From NCBI RefSeq assembly GCF_002305875.1, contig NZ_CP022098.1, positions 3,410,001-3,474,000 on the forward strand: DNA of 64,000 bases, given 5' to 3'. The notes beneath the pieces are model-generated. The model ran no database searches and was not told the DNA's origin. It saw only the letters and a program-made list of their open reading frames with translations. Numbering within the stretch: position 1 is the first letter of the stretch; every line of letters starts with the position of its first letter. Position numbers and translations under genes: made by a program. The stretch comes from Cystobacter fuscus. Its GTDB lineage: Bacteria > Myxococcota > Myxococcia > Myxococcales > Myxococcaceae. Of the stretch, positions 41,807 through 52,600 are shown piece by piece.

Positions 41807-43012
41807 TCAGTTGGGACGCTTGGGCTTCTTGGGGCGCTCGGGATCGGCCTCGGCGCTCCCGGCGACGTCCGCGGTCGTCACCGCCTTGGAGCCGAAGCGC
41901 TCGGCGATGCGATCCAACGCCGCGTTGAGCTTGTCGCTGCGCTTGGGGGCCTCGGGCTCGGAGAACAGCCCGAGCTGCCGCGGCTCGGCGCCGCCGCCCA
42001 GCTCCTGCATGGAGACGCCGGTCAGCCGCACCGGCTTGTCCTCGTGGGCCTTCTCCAGCAGCTCCCGGGCCACGCGGTAGAGCGTCTGTCCATCATCCGT
42101 GGGGGAGGGCAGGGTGGTCCTCCGGGTGATGAGGGTGAAGTCCGCGAACTTCACCTTGAGCTGCACCACCCGGCCCTTCACTCCCGCGCGCCGCATGCGG
42201 CGGCCCACCCGGAGCGCCTGCGAGTGGATGTAGGGACTCAGGGCGTCCAGGCCCGTCACGTCCTCGTCGAAGGTGTCCTCGGCGCCCACGCTCTTGGCTT
42301 CCCGGTCGGGCACCACCTCGCGCGGATCGATTCCTTGCGCGAGCTCCCACAGGTGACGTCCGGCCGAGCCGAACCGGGCCTCCATCCACGCCACGTCCCG
42401 CCGGGCCACGTCGCCAATGGTCTCCAGCCCCGCGCGCTTGAGGCCCTCCTCCGTCTTGGGCCCCACGCCCCACAACCGGCCCACGGGCAGCGCCGCGAGG
42501 AACGCCACCGTCTCCTCCGCGCGCACCTCGCGCTGGCCGTTGGGCTTGGCCACGTCCGAGGCGATCTTCGCCACGAACTTCACCGCGGCGATCCCCGCCG
42601 AGGACGGCAGGCCCGTCTCCGCGGCGATCTCCTTGCGGATGCGCCGCGCGATGTCCGCCGGGGAGCCGAACAGCCCCACCGAGGCCGTCACGTCCAGGAA
42701 GGCCTCGTCCAGGGACAAGGGCTCGATGAGGGGCGTGTAGCGCTCGAAGATGGAGAACACCTGCTCGCTCGCCTCGCTGTACGCATGGAAGCGGGGCTTC
42801 ACCACGATGGCGTGGGGCGCCATCTTCATGGCACGCGCCATGGGCAGGGCGCTGCGCACGCCGTACTTGCGCACCTCGTAGGAGGCGGCCACCACCACGC
42901 CCCGCCGCGCGTCGCCCCCGACGATGAGGGGCTTGCCGCGCAGCTCGGGACGATCCCGCTGCTCCACCGACGCATAGAAGGCGTCCATGTCCACGTGGAT
43001 GATGGCTCGCAT
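41807..43012 (-). CDS. dinB: DNA polymerase IV (DinB)
   Basis: 401 residues, Y-family translesion polymerase. The start MRAIIHVDMDAFYASVEQ at 43012 is the standard DinB N-terminus, with catalytic Asp8 and Asp10; a longer frame to 43045 lacks a better ribosome site. The third catalytic pair is in IEPLSLDEAFLDV (about 102-114). YELG and helix-hairpin-helix regions, then the little-finger domain (about 240-345), follow. Beyond about 350 a tail rich in Pro/Lys contains QELGGGAEPRQLGLF, similar to the beta-clamp-binding motif QLGLF. It converges with pcnB after 15 bases. Confidence 0.93.
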   Translation of the reverse strand: MRAIIHVDMDAFYASVEQRDRPELRGKPLIVGGDARRGVVVAASYEVRKYGVRSALPMARAMKMAPHAIVVKPRFHAYSEASEQVFSIFERYTPLIEPLSLDEAFLDVTASVGLFGSPADIARRIRKEIAAETGLPSSAGIAAVKFVAKIASDVAKPNGQREVRAEETVAFLAALPVGRLWGVGPKTEEGLKRAGLETIGDVARRDVAWMEARFGSAGRHLWELAQGIDPREVVPDREAKSVGAEDTFDEDVTGLDALSPYIHSQALRVGRRMRRAGVKGRVVQLKVKFADFTLITRRTTLPSPTDDGQTLYRVARELLEKAHEDKPVRLTGVSMQELGGGAEPRQLGLFSEPEAPKRSDKLNAALDRIAERFGSKAVTTADVAGSAEADPERPKKPKRPN

Positions 43013-43052
43013 GGGTGGGCTCACTCTACGGGCTCCCTCCGACACGCGTGGC

Positions 43053-43997
43053 TCACGCGTCGGGCGGCACGGCCAGGGCGTGCTTCTCCAGCACGGCGCG
43101 CAGCTCCGGGGGCAGGGGACTCGTGACGCGCACGGGCTCGTGCGTCACCGGGTGGGTGAGCTCGAGCGCGCGGGCGTGCAGGAAGAAGCGGCCGAGCCCC
43201 GGCTCCTCGCGGCCCTCGTACAGCGCATCGCCCACGATGGGCGCGCCCACCGCGGCCAGGTGGGCACGCACCTGATGCAGCACCCCCGTGGAGATGCGCA
43301 CCTCCACGAAGCTGTACTCGCCCTCGCGCGCCAGCACGCGGAACTCCGAGTGCGCCTCGCGCGCGCCCTCGCCGCCCTCCACCGCGGGCTCCACCCGGTC
43401 CGGGTGCCGTGGATGGTGGCGCAGGGGCAGCTCGATCTCTCCCTCGTCCGCCAGGGGCCCCGTCACCAGCGCCCAGTAGCGCTTGTCCACCGCGCGCCCG
43501 CCGAACGCCTCGCGCACCGCCGCCCACGCCTCGCGCGTGCGTGCCGCCACCATCACCCCGGACGTCTCGATGTCCAGCCGGTGGCACAGCCCGCCCTCGC
43601 GCTCGTCCTCCGAGGCCCCGGCACACTCGGGGTGGCGCGCCACCAGGGCGTTGGCCAGCGTGCCCGTCTCGCCCGGTTGCAAGGGGTGGGAAGGGGTGCC
43701 CGCGGGCTTGTCCAGGAAGACGAGCGCCTCGTCCTCGTGCAGCACCCCCAGCGGCGCTCCCGGCTCCGGCACCACCTCGCGCCGCTCCTCGGGCACCACC
43801 ACGCCGATGCGCTGGCCCGCCGTGACGAGCAACCCCTTCTTCGCCGTGCGGCCATCCACCTTCACCGCGCCCGCGTCGAAGAGCTTCTTGAGCCGCGCGC
43901 GCGACAGCCCCAGGGCTTCTCCGATGAAGAGGTCCACCCGCTGCCCGGCCTTGTCCGCCTCCACCACCAGCGTGTGCGTCGTCGCGCTCGCGTTCAC
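43053..43997 (-). CDS. RluA-family RNA pseudouridine synthase
   Basis: 314 residues. The N-terminus holds an S4-like RNA-binding domain (about 16-70, [20 protein letters not shown]). The catalytic motif is [14 protein letters not shown] with the essential Asp in HRLD (about residue 143), where the family usually has HRLDKDTSG. Later [18 protein letters not shown] is also conserved. RluA-type enzymes isomerise uridine to pseudouridine in rRNA or tRNA. The GTG start overlaps the kinase stop by 4 bases, so the two genes are coupled. The exact RNA target is not deducible. Confidence 0.9.
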   Translation of the reverse strand: MNASATTHTLVVEADKAGQRVDLFIGEALGLSRARLKKLFDAGAVKVDGRTAKKGLLVTAGQRIGVVVPEERREVVPEPGAPLGVLHEDEALVFLDKPAGTPSHPLQPGETGTLANALVARHPECAGASEDEREGGLCHRLDIETSGVMVAARTREAWAAVREAFGGRAVDKRYWALVTGPLADEGEIELPLRHHPRHPDRVEPAVEGGEGAREAHSEFRVLAREGEYSFVEVRISTGVLHQVRAHLAAVGAPIVGDALYEGREEPGLGRFFLHARALELTHPVTHEPVRVTSPLPPELRAVLEKHALAVPPDA

Positions 43998-45130
43998 TCG
44001 GAGAGAGCCTCGTAGACTTCCTCCGCCGTCTGGAACCGGTCATCCGGTTCCTTGCGGAGGAGTCGATGCGCCACCCGCGCCAGTTGGGGATCCGCCCGTG
44101 GGTTGAGGGCCAAGAGGGGAGGGGGCTCGGTTTCCAGCACCTTGTGCCACAAGTCCACCGGGGACTTCGCGTCAAAAGGAGGCCGGCCCGTCAGCAGCTC
44201 GTACAGGACGACGCCCAGGCTGTAGAGGTCCGTGCGCCCATCGAGCGGCTCGCCCAGTATCTGCTCCGGCGCCATGTAGCGCAGCGTGCCCACCAGGCGG
44301 CCGTCCAGCGTCATCCCCGCGTCATCCGCGAGGAACTTCGCCAGGCCGAAGTCCATCAGCCGCACCTGCCGGTCCTCGTCCACCATGATGTTGGAGGGCT
44401 TCAGGTCGCGGTGCACCAGCCCATGCGCGTGGATGTACGCGAGCGCCTCGCACACCTGGAGCAGCGAGTCCTTGAGCCGTCCCATCCGCTCCGGCCGGTT
44501 GAGCTCCTCCAGCCGCAGCACCGACTCGCGCGTCTCCGGATGGGCATGGGGCCTCGCCCTGTCATCCGGCGGCTCGAAGTCCAGCGGATCCATGTCGTCC
44601 GAGTCCGAGTCCAGCCAGGGCTCCACCGGCGCGCGCGACATCCGCTCCGGCGCTTCCGTGGAGCCCGAACTCATGACGTCGCACTCCTCGCTGGGGGACT
44701 CCTCGGCGAAGGCCGACAGATCGAACCTCAGGACGCCCGAGGGCTCGGAGCCTTCTTCCCCGGACTCGTCCTCGGAGTGCTCCAGGCTTGCCTTTCCACG
44801 CACGAGCGGGAGGCGTGGCGCCTCCGCCTTCAAGGCGAGGTAGTCGCGCAGGGTGAGCCCCTCGATGAGCTCCATGACGAGGTAGGGCGAGCTGTGGAAC
44901 ATGCCCGTGTCGTAGACCTTCACGACGTTGGGGTGGGCGAGGTCCGTGAGGGTCTCGAACTCGCGCAGCAGCCGACGTGCCGCGCGGGAGTCCCGGGTGG
45001 GACCTCCCGACAGCACCTTGAGAGCGACCGGCTCGCTGGTCCGGCCATCGAGAGCCCGGTAGACGGTTCCGACTCCCCCACTTCCGAGTGTCTCGAGGAC
45101 ACGGTACCCGCCGATGACCTTGGGTAGCAT
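43994..45130 (-). CDS. Ser/Thr protein kinase with a large acidic insert
   Basis: 378 residues, soluble. The kinase core is a Hanks-type kinase: Gly loop GSGGVGTVY (16-24), Lys38 (VALKVL), catalytic HRDLKPSN (240-247) with Asp242, DFG at 260-262 and APE at 287-289. All are intact. Between the hinge (LVMELIEGL, about 84-92) and the next helix is an insert of about 105-215 that is rich in Ser, Asp, Glu and Pro, absent from ordinary kinases. There is no membrane helix or sensory domain. The gene overlaps the pseudouridine synthase gene. Targets are unknown; FHA proteins in the window are possible partners by general knowledge of the pathway. Confidence 0.9.
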   Translation of the reverse strand: MLPKVIGGYRVLETLGSGGVGTVYRALDGRTSEPVALKVLSGGPTRDSRAARRLLREFETLTDLAHPNVVKVYDTGMFHSSPYLVMELIEGLTLRDYLALKAEAPRLPLVRGKASLEHSEDESGEEGSEPSGVLRFDLSAFAEESPSEECDVMSSGSTEAPERMSRAPVEPWLDSDSDDMDPLDFEPPDDRARPHAHPETRESVLRLEELNRPERMGRLKDSLLQVCEALAYIHAHGLVHRDLKPSNIMVDEDRQVRLMDFGLAKFLADDAGMTLDGRLVGTLRYMAPEQILGEPLDGRTDLYSLGVVLYELLTGRPPFDAKSPVDLWHKVLETEPPPLLALNPRADPQLARVAHRLLRKEPDDRFQTAEEVYEALSE

Positions 45131-45258
45131 CAGGCGGAAGATCCTAGAGAGTCGGTCGCGCCGGGGTCAAACCACCTCGGTTGCGCTCGGCTCCTCGCGG
45201 GTGCCCATTGCTGCTCTGCCGGGGCCCTGTTGGAATACAAAAGAGGGACTTCCGGGAG

Positions 45259-45280
45259 CACGGCCCGTTTCCGGGCCGTG
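45259..45280 (-). terminator. Hairpin terminator after the 592-residue lipoprotein gene
   Basis: CACGGCCCG (45259-45267) pairs with CGGGCCGTG (45272-45280), loop TTTC. On the minus strand it lies about 17 bases after the lipoprotein gene stop, with a T-rich stretch (CTCTTTTG) further on, and about 130 bases before the kinase start. It probably ends that transcript. Confidence 0.6.
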
Positions 45281-45296
45281 TTCCGGTGCCGGTGGC

Positions 45297-47075
45297 TCAG
45301 CGGTTGAGCTGGTAGACTTCCATCGCGCCGCGCCCGGGCTGACTGGCGTCCGGCCGGAGCCAGCCCACCACCGGAGTTCCCGACTTCTCCACCTGCAACT
45401 GGATGGGCCAGGGCGAGGACGTCTCGCCGGAGACGGTTTCATTCAGCTCGCCCACGCGCATCCACGCCGAGCCATTCCAGCGCCACACCTCGGCCTTGCC
45501 CGGCATGCTCCAGGCGAGCACGGGCTGCTCGGTGTTGTCCAGGGCGAGCACGGGTACCACCGAGGTGACGTCCACCGTGGAGGGAATCGGAATGGGCGTG
45601 CCCACGGCCGTCCAGGTGTTGCCTTTCAGGCGGCGCACCTGGATGGCGCCCGGCTCGTTCCAGGCCACGATGGGCTCGCCATTGGAGAGCAGCACCAGCG
45701 AGGGGTTGCCGGGCATGGCACCGCGCGCCTCCAGCGGCCACTCACTCCATTCATAGGCGTTATCCGGGCGGCGGATGACCATGAGGCGGTAGCCGTTGTC
45801 CACGCGCTCGCTCCACGCCAGCGCGAGGGAGTCCCGGGTCGTGTTCGTCTCCATCGACAGGTGGCGTCCCAGGAGGGCCGTGCCTTGCGAGTAGGTATTG
45901 AAGAACGAGGTGTCCTCGGTCGGCCCCCGCCAGTAGACCATCAGGCCCCCGAAGCCGGGAGCCGTCTTCGACCCCGCGAGCCAGGCGAGCCTCGCGGTTC
46001 CGTTTTTCGACAGGCGGAGCGCCGCCCGGTCGATCAAGGGGAAGGGACCCTCGGGATTGGGTCCGACGGTGAACTGCCTCGTCCAGGTATCCCCCTGGTG
46101 GCTCCACACGGAGACCGACGAGCTGTTCGCGTCCTGGCTGATCCAGCCGACGGTGGGAATGCCGGACTCGTCCAACGCGATGTCCGCCCCGACGTCGCGC
46201 AGATCGCTGGCGGGAAAGGGCTTGGGGGGGATCGGCTTCCAGCCCTGCCCGTCCCATTGACGCACGACCACGGAGGAGGAGGACGAACGCCAGGCGACGA
46301 GCGGTTGGCCCTTGCTGTCCAGGCGCAAGGTGGGTCCCTGGGCCGAGAGGAGGGGGGGGCCCTCCGCGGGCAGCAGGCTTTCCGTCACCTTGCCCAGGGG
46401 GATGAAGACGGGCACCTGCCAGGCCCAGGCCGAATCGACGTTCCCCGAGAGGAAGAGATTGCCCGCGGGATCCTCGGCCCGGCCCATCAGCGTGGCGGCG
46501 ATGGTCTGGGGCGGCGTGATGCTCATCGAGTGGGCCGGGAAGAAGAGCGTCTTGCGGTCCTCGGACAGCCCCGAGGGGGAGATCAGTTGTGTTCCCCCGC
46601 CGCTCGCGTTCAGGCGCAGGGTCAGGGTGCCGAGCGCCGAGGTGGTCAGTGGCTCGGAGAACTTGAGCGCGATGGGCGCCGCCTTCACCGGCACCTGGGT
46701 TTCGCCACGCGAGGGGAGGGTGGTGAGGAGCAGTGGCGCCGTGCGGTCCACGATCACCGTGCGCGACTCGCTCTCGTAGACCTGCTCGCCGATCCACGCC
46801 CGGGCCTTCAGCGTGTACTTTCCCTCGGGCCAGCCGGTCGTGTCCCAGCGGTAGCTGGCGTCCCCGATCGTGGCCAGCCAGCCGTCATTCACGTAGAGGT
46901 CCACCCGGTCCGGAGCGCCCCCTGTCACGGTCAGGGCGATGCCCAGATCGCCCCGGGTCTCGGTCCGTTCGGCCGGTGAGAGGAATTCCACCTCCAATTC
47001 GTCTCCGCCACAGCCCTGGACCAGCGCGGCCGCGAGACCCACTCCCAGCATCCACCGTCTCGGTTGACCCAGCAT
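45297..47075 (-). CDS. Large lipoprotein with Ig-like and beta-propeller-like repeats
   Basis: 592 residues from the ATG at 47075 (AGGAG nine bases upstream; the frame to 47177 is not used). The signal ends LAAALVQGC (lipidated Cys22). Residues about 28-120 look like bacterial Ig-like domains (SPAERTETRG and GGAPDRVDLYVNDGWLA). The remainder is a repetitive beta structure: LRLDSKGQPLVAWRSSS, IALDESGIPTVGWIS, LRLSKNGTARLAWLAG, LVLLSNGEPIVAWNE, LALDNTEQPVLAWS and LQVEKSGTPVVGWLR recur at about 50-90 residue spacing, as in a six-bladed propeller. It should sit on the outer membrane or cell surface and bind a ligand. I cannot name it. Confidence 0.78.
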   Translation of the reverse strand: MLGQPRRWMLGVGLAAALVQGCGGDELEVEFLSPAERTETRGDLGIALTVTGGAPDRVDLYVNDGWLATIGDASYRWDTTGWPEGKYTLKARAWIGEQVYESESRTVIVDRTAPLLLTTLPSRGETQVPVKAAPIALKFSEPLTTSALGTLTLRLNASGGGTQLISPSGLSEDRKTLFFPAHSMSITPPQTIAATLMGRAEDPAGNLFLSGNVDSAWAWQVPVFIPLGKVTESLLPAEGPPLLSAQGPTLRLDSKGQPLVAWRSSSSSVVVRQWDGQGWKPIPPKPFPASDLRDVGADIALDESGIPTVGWISQDANSSSVSVWSHQGDTWTRQFTVGPNPEGPFPLIDRAALRLSKNGTARLAWLAGSKTAPGFGGLMVYWRGPTEDTSFFNTYSQGTALLGRHLSMETNTTRDSLALAWSERVDNGYRLMVIRRPDNAYEWSEWPLEARGAMPGNPSLVLLSNGEPIVAWNEPGAIQVRRLKGNTWTAVGTPIPIPSTVDVTSVVPVLALDNTEQPVLAWSMPGKAEVWRWNGSAWMRVGELNETVSGETSSPWPIQLQVEKSGTPVVGWLRPDASQPGRGAMEVYQLNR

Positions 47076-47455
47076 GTTTGTTTTCTCCTGATGTTCGGCG
47101 AAACGTCGGGTTGCTTCACCCTGGGTCTGACGGTTCCGTCCCGCGACCGTGCGCGTTCTCTCTCGACGCCGACGCAAGGCATGCCCCGTGTGAAGCCAGG
47201 CGGTACTTCTCTACCTCAAGATCAGGAGCGTTTGAAATTCGATTTCGTGCACTCGGATCGTGTGCCTTCCATGCAAATCCAGACATCATGAAAGGTAAAT
47301 CCAGAGAGCCGAGTGGACGATTGCGTCCACTCTGGTGGCCGCGGGACGTGAGTCTAAAGTCTCGCGGCGGGATAAAGAGAGACAGAATTCAGAGGGTCCG
47401 GGAGTTTCCCGAGATGAGTGTGGTCGATTCCGTCCACGCCTCGACTCATCACCCG
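47076..47455. other. 380-base intergenic region before the lipoprotein gene
   Basis: Must hold the promoter of the 592-residue lipoprotein gene and the end of the three-gene operon. An inverted repeat GAGTGGACG-ATTG-CGTCCACTC lies at 47311-47332. The stretch 47215-47310 is visibly less GC-rich. I find no clear -35/-10 pair and no convincing gene; short frames here lack ribosome sites. Confidence 0.45.
47311..47332 (-). terminator. Inverted repeat, possible end of the three-gene operon
   Basis: GAGTGGACG (47311-47319) and CGTCCACTC (47324-47332) pair perfectly over 9 bases with a loop of four (ATTG). It lies about 125 bases after the stop of the SleB-like gene. There is no T-run, so termination is uncertain; it may instead be an operator. 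Confidence 0.4.
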
Positions 47456-49624
47456 CTACCCGTTTTTCTTCTCCGAGCGGACCTTGCGCGCCTGGCGGAG
47501 CTCCTCCTGCGTCATGCGCGGCCACTTCTCCGGGTGCTTGAACGCGTAGAACAGGAAGTCATCCGCCTTCTTCCCGCCGGAAGCGGCTTGGGCGGGTTGG
47601 AGCTGGTTGTTGATGCAGACCAGGGCCTTGTCACCGCCTTGCGACACGAAGGCAGGGGTGGAGCGGCCCTTCCCGCTCTGGGCTTGCGGACTGTAGAAGT
47701 AGACCACGTCGCCCATGTTTCCCGCCTGCCGCATGAAGATGGGCGTCACCACGTCGATGATGGCCTTCACCTTGTCGCGATCGCGCATCTGTGAATGGGC
47801 GGGCGCCCGCATGCACTGGAGGGCCTCCTGATAGATCGTCTTCTGGTAGGCCTCGAAGCCCGTGTTCTGGATGACCTCGGCCGCCGAGAGGCAGTCCTTC
47901 CAGATTTCGTATTTGCGTCCCACCCGGTTCATGATCGTGTGGGCGACACCCGCCCAGGCCGTCGGGCTCTGACCGATGGCCTCGCCACAGATCGTGGCGA
48001 CGAAGATCTCGAATTCCTCCCGCCGAGCCGCGGGGACGACGGGCATGGGCGAGTAGAGCGCCTCGATGTGGCCCGCGGGGGTGACGGAGTTGGAGCTGCA
48101 GACCCCCGAGGCGAAGACGCGTGAGACGAACGTGCCGGAATCAAAGGGAGCGAAGCCGGCGGAGGCGTTGTGGCCCTCGCGCGCCGCGTAGTCCGTGATG
48201 GCCCAGACGGGCACGTTCTTGTCCGCCCCGTGGGGCATGGGCGTCAGGACCACGAACACCTCCAGGCCCTTGACCTTCTTGAGTGCCTGCACGTCCTCGC
48301 GCGGCAGGGTCTTCAAGTCGAAGAGCGTGTGCTGGAACCTGTTCTGGTGGCTCGTGACCGACAGGTTCTCCAGTGGAGCCAGCCGCGTCTGGATGTCATC
48401 CGGTGAGCACGTCGCCAGGAAGAAGAAGTCCTCGTTCCGGGGCGCGCGGGAGTGGTTGCCCGCGTTGGACAGGCGCTCGGAGAGCAGCTCCAGGAAGAAG
48501 CCCTCCAGGTAGTCGCCCAACTCCGCGATCCGTTGCGTGTCGGCCTCCGTGTACAGGACATAGGGGGTGAGCTGGAGGTCCAGCGCCACGTTCTCGTGGA
48601 AGCCCTCGAACGCGCCCTGGATGGCCAGTTCGCCGTTGTTCAGCGACACCGAGAAGTCCCTCAACCGGGGCCTGTCCACCGTGAGCGCGGGCCGGGGGAG
48701 CGGCCGGAGCTGTTCCAGCGGCGCGGCCGGTTTCTGGGCGCTCTTCTCCTTCTTCTCCGGAGCGGGAGGAGGCGGGCGCGTGAGCATGAGCTGATACTGG
48801 AACGCCAGCTTCGGTGTCGACTCGACCCCGCCCGTCGCCAGGAGGTGGTCCTCGTTCCACTCCCCCTCCGCATCGCCCGGCGTGGAGGCGAACCCCACCT
48901 TCCAGTGCAAGCGCGGGGCTGCCGCGGAGTCCCCGACCACCCACTCCATCCGGACCCTCGCCTGCTCATCGGGCTCCAAACCCTCGGGCGGCGTGGGATG
49001 GATGTCCACCGTCGCCTGGAGCCCCTTGAAGAGCTCGCAGAAGTCCGGCTCGAGCTGGATGCCGGACCCGACGTGCATCCCGAGCAGGCCGATCGCCTTC
49101 TGGAACTTCTCCTCGAATGCGGGGGCGAGGAGGCTGAAGCGGATGTCCGCCTTCAACGCGTAGGCGATGCTCTTGGGATCCGTGGGGAGCACCTCGACGG
49201 CTTGATTGCCGAAGAGGGACGGCTCGATCCGGTAGCCCATGCGCCCCGTGCCAATGAGGCCGAGTTCCAGGATGGAGACACGCAGCGGCCGGTGCCCCGT
49301 GGCATCCTTCTCCAGGACCTGGAAGGTCTTCCCCTTGGGAACGAGCCAGGTCTCGCGTGGGTGGGAGGCCCGCTTGTCGGCGAGGCTGTCCCCCTGGATG
49401 ATCCATTCGAGCCGGCACGGTATCGGCTCGATCACGTTCTCGCAGCCGCCCCCTATCTGGAGGGGCCAGTCGTTCAGGTCGCGCGGCGCGGGTTGCTCCT
49501 TGCGCTCGGGGGTGAGGACGATGCGAGGCGCCGCCCGGATCCGCAGGACCCCGTCGTAGCCCAGCGGAAGGTGGCAGGTCGTGGACGGCGCTTCGCTCCC
49601 GGGAGCGTTCTCGGTCGGTGCCAT
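47456..49624 (-). CDS. Large protein with a C-terminal SleB-like cell-wall hydrolase domain
   Basis: 722 residues, not recognised as a whole. There is no signal peptide or membrane helix. Residues 1-300 form a beta-rich region without known motifs; about 280-310 is a Pro/Lys linker. Residues about 325-520 form a mixed domain with paired cysteines. The last part (about 535-660) has the SleB/Hydrolase_2 pattern: FVATICGEAIGQSP with a Glu at the position of the catalytic Glu, AHTIMNRV and YFYSP. That family cleaves peptidoglycan. It is the third gene of an operon, 27 bases after the 1842-residue gene. An exported or delivered wall-degrading enzyme is plausible; the export route is unknown. Confidence 0.6.
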   Translation of the reverse strand: MAPTENAPGSEAPSTTCHLPLGYDGVLRIRAAPRIVLTPERKEQPAPRDLNDWPLQIGGGCENVIEPIPCRLEWIIQGDSLADKRASHPRETWLVPKGKTFQVLEKDATGHRPLRVSILELGLIGTGRMGYRIEPSLFGNQAVEVLPTDPKSIAYALKADIRFSLLAPAFEEKFQKAIGLLGMHVGSGIQLEPDFCELFKGLQATVDIHPTPPEGLEPDEQARVRMEWVVGDSAAAPRLHWKVGFASTPGDAEGEWNEDHLLATGGVESTPKLAFQYQLMLTRPPPPAPEKKEKSAQKPAAPLEQLRPLPRPALTVDRPRLRDFSVSLNNGELAIQGAFEGFHENVALDLQLTPYVLYTEADTQRIAELGDYLEGFFLELLSERLSNAGNHSRAPRNEDFFFLATCSPDDIQTRLAPLENLSVTSHQNRFQHTLFDLKTLPREDVQALKKVKGLEVFVVLTPMPHGADKNVPVWAITDYAAREGHNASAGFAPFDSGTFVSRVFASGVCSSNSVTPAGHIEALYSPMPVVPAARREEFEIFVATICGEAIGQSPTAWAGVAHTIMNRVGRKYEIWKDCLSAAEVIQNTGFEAYQKTIYQEALQCMRAPAHSQMRDRDKVKAIIDVVTPIFMRQAGNMGDVVYFYSPQAQSGKGRSTPAFVSQGGDKALVCINNQLQPAQAASGGKKADDFLFYAFKHPEKWPRMTQEELRQARKVRSEKKNG

Positions 49625-49651
49625 GTGGGTTTCCCTTTCCAGGGCGCGGAA

Positions 49652-52600
49652 TCAGCTCTCGAGTTTGAACGGGGCGCTGCACGGCTTCATGTCGGTCTGG
49701 CGCACGGGCCTCGGCTTCTTGCTCTTGGCGTCGAGTGGGCGCTGGACCGAGAACTGGTACTGGACGCCGGGAACCAGTGCCTGGACCTCGACGGTCGCGA
49801 CGAAGTCGCCATTCGGATCACAACCCCCGCGTGGACTCTTCGGGTGCGGCGTGGCGTACCGGATGTTCTCTGGCTTCGGCTTCGAGGCGCTGTTCTCGGG
49901 AGCTTTGTCCTTCGAATCGAAGTCGATGACGAGCTCGAATTCTCGGGCGACCGCCCAGGCGGCTTCATCCTTCGTGCCGGGCACTGGCACTTCGACGCCC
50001 TCGGCATGGCAGCGCAGCTCCACCACCTCGCCCTTGCGCTCCACCTTCAGGCCGCCCTCCCACCGGGGCGTGAAGTCATACTTGCCCTCCGCCTGCAGGC
50101 TCTTGAGGTCGGCGCCCGGGTCGAGCGAGACGAGCTCCAGCTTGAGTTGATGGACCCCTTCGAGGCTCGCCGCCTTGCTTCCGGCGGGGTAGGGCACGCG
50201 CGCCGAGACGAGCCAGTCCGCCACGCCCTCTCCACTCCGGACAGCGAGCTTCTTGGGTTTCAACGCGGCGAAGTTCTTGAGGACCTCCCACTTCTGGCTT
50301 CCCGGGAGGAGGCGCGAGAAGCGGGCGGTGAACTTGTTGAGATCCTCGGGCGTTCCGGACACGCACGCGGAAATCTCCAGCTCGCACACGCCTCTCCTGG
50401 GAACGGGCTTGAAGGCGAGCACGGCGCGTGTCTGGGGATCCATCGGGCGAAAGCCCACCTTCCGGTACAGCCCCGGCCGGGGGTGGGAGATGCGCAGGCT
50501 GTCGGACGCCTCCGCCTTCAACTCCTCGAAGCGTGCCCGCGTGATGGAACCATCACCCTCGCCCGTGGTCTCGCCGCCAAAGGGGTACAGCAGGGGGAGC
50601 CCGCTCAGGGCGGTGAAGTCGAACCAATAGAAGCGCTCGGCGCCGGGGGGGAGGTCTCCCCGGGCGAGCAGGTCGAAGAGCCGGCCGGGGTGGAAGGAGA
50701 CGGACAACCAGTTCTTGCGTCCGGGGTGCGCGGTGAGCCGCAGGAGCCGCTTGTCCGTGGGATCCGCCACATCCACGTCGAAGGTGCCCGCCTCCGCGGC
50801 GGCCACGCGCACCCGGTCCGCCACGCCCTTGCCCTCGACGTTGAGGACGCACGCGAGGCCCCCGGTTTCGATGCGCACGAGCGGAGGCAGCTTCTTGTTC
50901 TGGGCGGCGACCTGGCCGAGCGCCGCCACGAGCATGACGTGCAGGCGTGGGGACTGGCCCGCGCGGCAGGCGCTCTCGTACTTCGAGTAGGGGAGGGCGC
51001 CGAGCTTGGATCTGGCCGTCGTGGGCTTGTTCTTGAGGACGAACTCGCACGCCTCGTCGAAGAGCCACAGCGCCTGCTGCCGTGGAGCCTCGCAGCGGGC
51101 GGACGCGAAGCGGACGTCGAGGGTCGTCTTCTTGCCCTTCGTGACCAGCTTCTCCACCTCCGCGTTCTGCTCCTCGAGGGCGGCGCGGTGCTTGTCCGGC
51201 TTGCCGTCGAACTGGAGGGAGCAGGACAGACCGTCCTCCTCGAGCGTCAGCAGCTCGAAGGGGAGCTTCTTCTCCTTGAGCACGGCGAGCCCCTTCACGA
51301 GCCCCCAGCCCACGCGGATGTCCATGGCCGCCAGGCAGTCGTTGAAGGAGACGCGGTCCTTGATGAGGAAGAGCGTCTTCTTTTGTTTCGTGACGACCTT
51401 GTCGCCCTCCGCCGTCAGGCCGACGATGAAGTCCTTGGCCTCATCCAGCTTGAACATCTTGTCGTCGAGCGGGGGCCCCTCGCTGGGGCTCATGGGACGC
51501 GCGGTGAACGGGATCATCGCCTCGGTTCGAGGCGTGCCGGGGCCCTGTGGCGTCTCGCTGAGCCGCAACGAGATGAAGCCCGGCAGCTCGAGCGGTGCGG
51601 GCTCCTCGAAGGGGAAGAACCAGCGCCAGCTTCCATCCGCCAGCCGGATGGGCTGCTCGATGACGATGGGCTCCTCGCCGTCCAGCTCGCCCATGAGCTT
51701 CGGGCGGGGAATGGAGAACTCTGTCTGGAGAAGCTCGGACGAGTGCCTGGGCGACAGTGTCTTGGGGGGCGTCGAGGTATCGGTGAGCTCCAGGGTCCAA
51801 TCGCCCCAGAAGGACAGCGGGAGGGGTTGCACGATGTTCCCCCCGGGGGCGAACTGCCGGCCCGAGGCGATCGGGAGCGTCTTCGCCCCCTGCCGGGCGA
51901 GGAGCGTGACCCGGTTGTCCTTGTCGTAGCCGTAGTCCTCGTCGATGACGGTCACCAGGATGCTTTCACCCAGGTGCCGCTCGCCCGCCTTCTTCACGCC
52001 ACCGAAGTAGAGCGGGCTCGGGTCTTCCTTGCGGAAGCCCGGTACGGGCCAGTTGTCGCGCACGACGGCCTGCTTCTGCTTGTCGAGCACGTTGAGCAGC
52101 CAGACGGAAGTGACCGGGTGCAGGTTCTCGATCAGGTGGCCCGGCGCGAGCGCGCCCGAGTCGGAGAAGAGGGGAGTGCTGGCCTTCTCCTCGCCCTCGA
52201 TGATGCGCGCGATGTGGGCTTCCTTCTCCGGATCACACCACGCGACCTGCGACACATCCTCTTCCTTCGGTTGCTCCTGGCCCTGCTCCTCGAGCGCGGC
52301 GATCAACTTCTTGAGGACCGTCCTGGCGTGCTCGGGGACCCACTCGTTCTTCTGGATGAGACGGACGTTGCGCCAGCGCCGGGTGATGCCCTCGACGAAC
52401 ATCCGGCCGTCGGCACCCGGCAGGGACATGGTCTGGTCGATGACGAAGCCGCTCGCCGCCTTGAGGCGCATCCGCTCGGCGAGCGCGGGCACCATCAACG
52501 AGAACGAGAGCAGTCTGTCCTTGGCCTCGCCGAGTTTCTTCGCGTCGATCTTGAGGCTCGCGGGTTTGCAACCGGCGCTGCTCCCCGCGAAGGGGCCACA

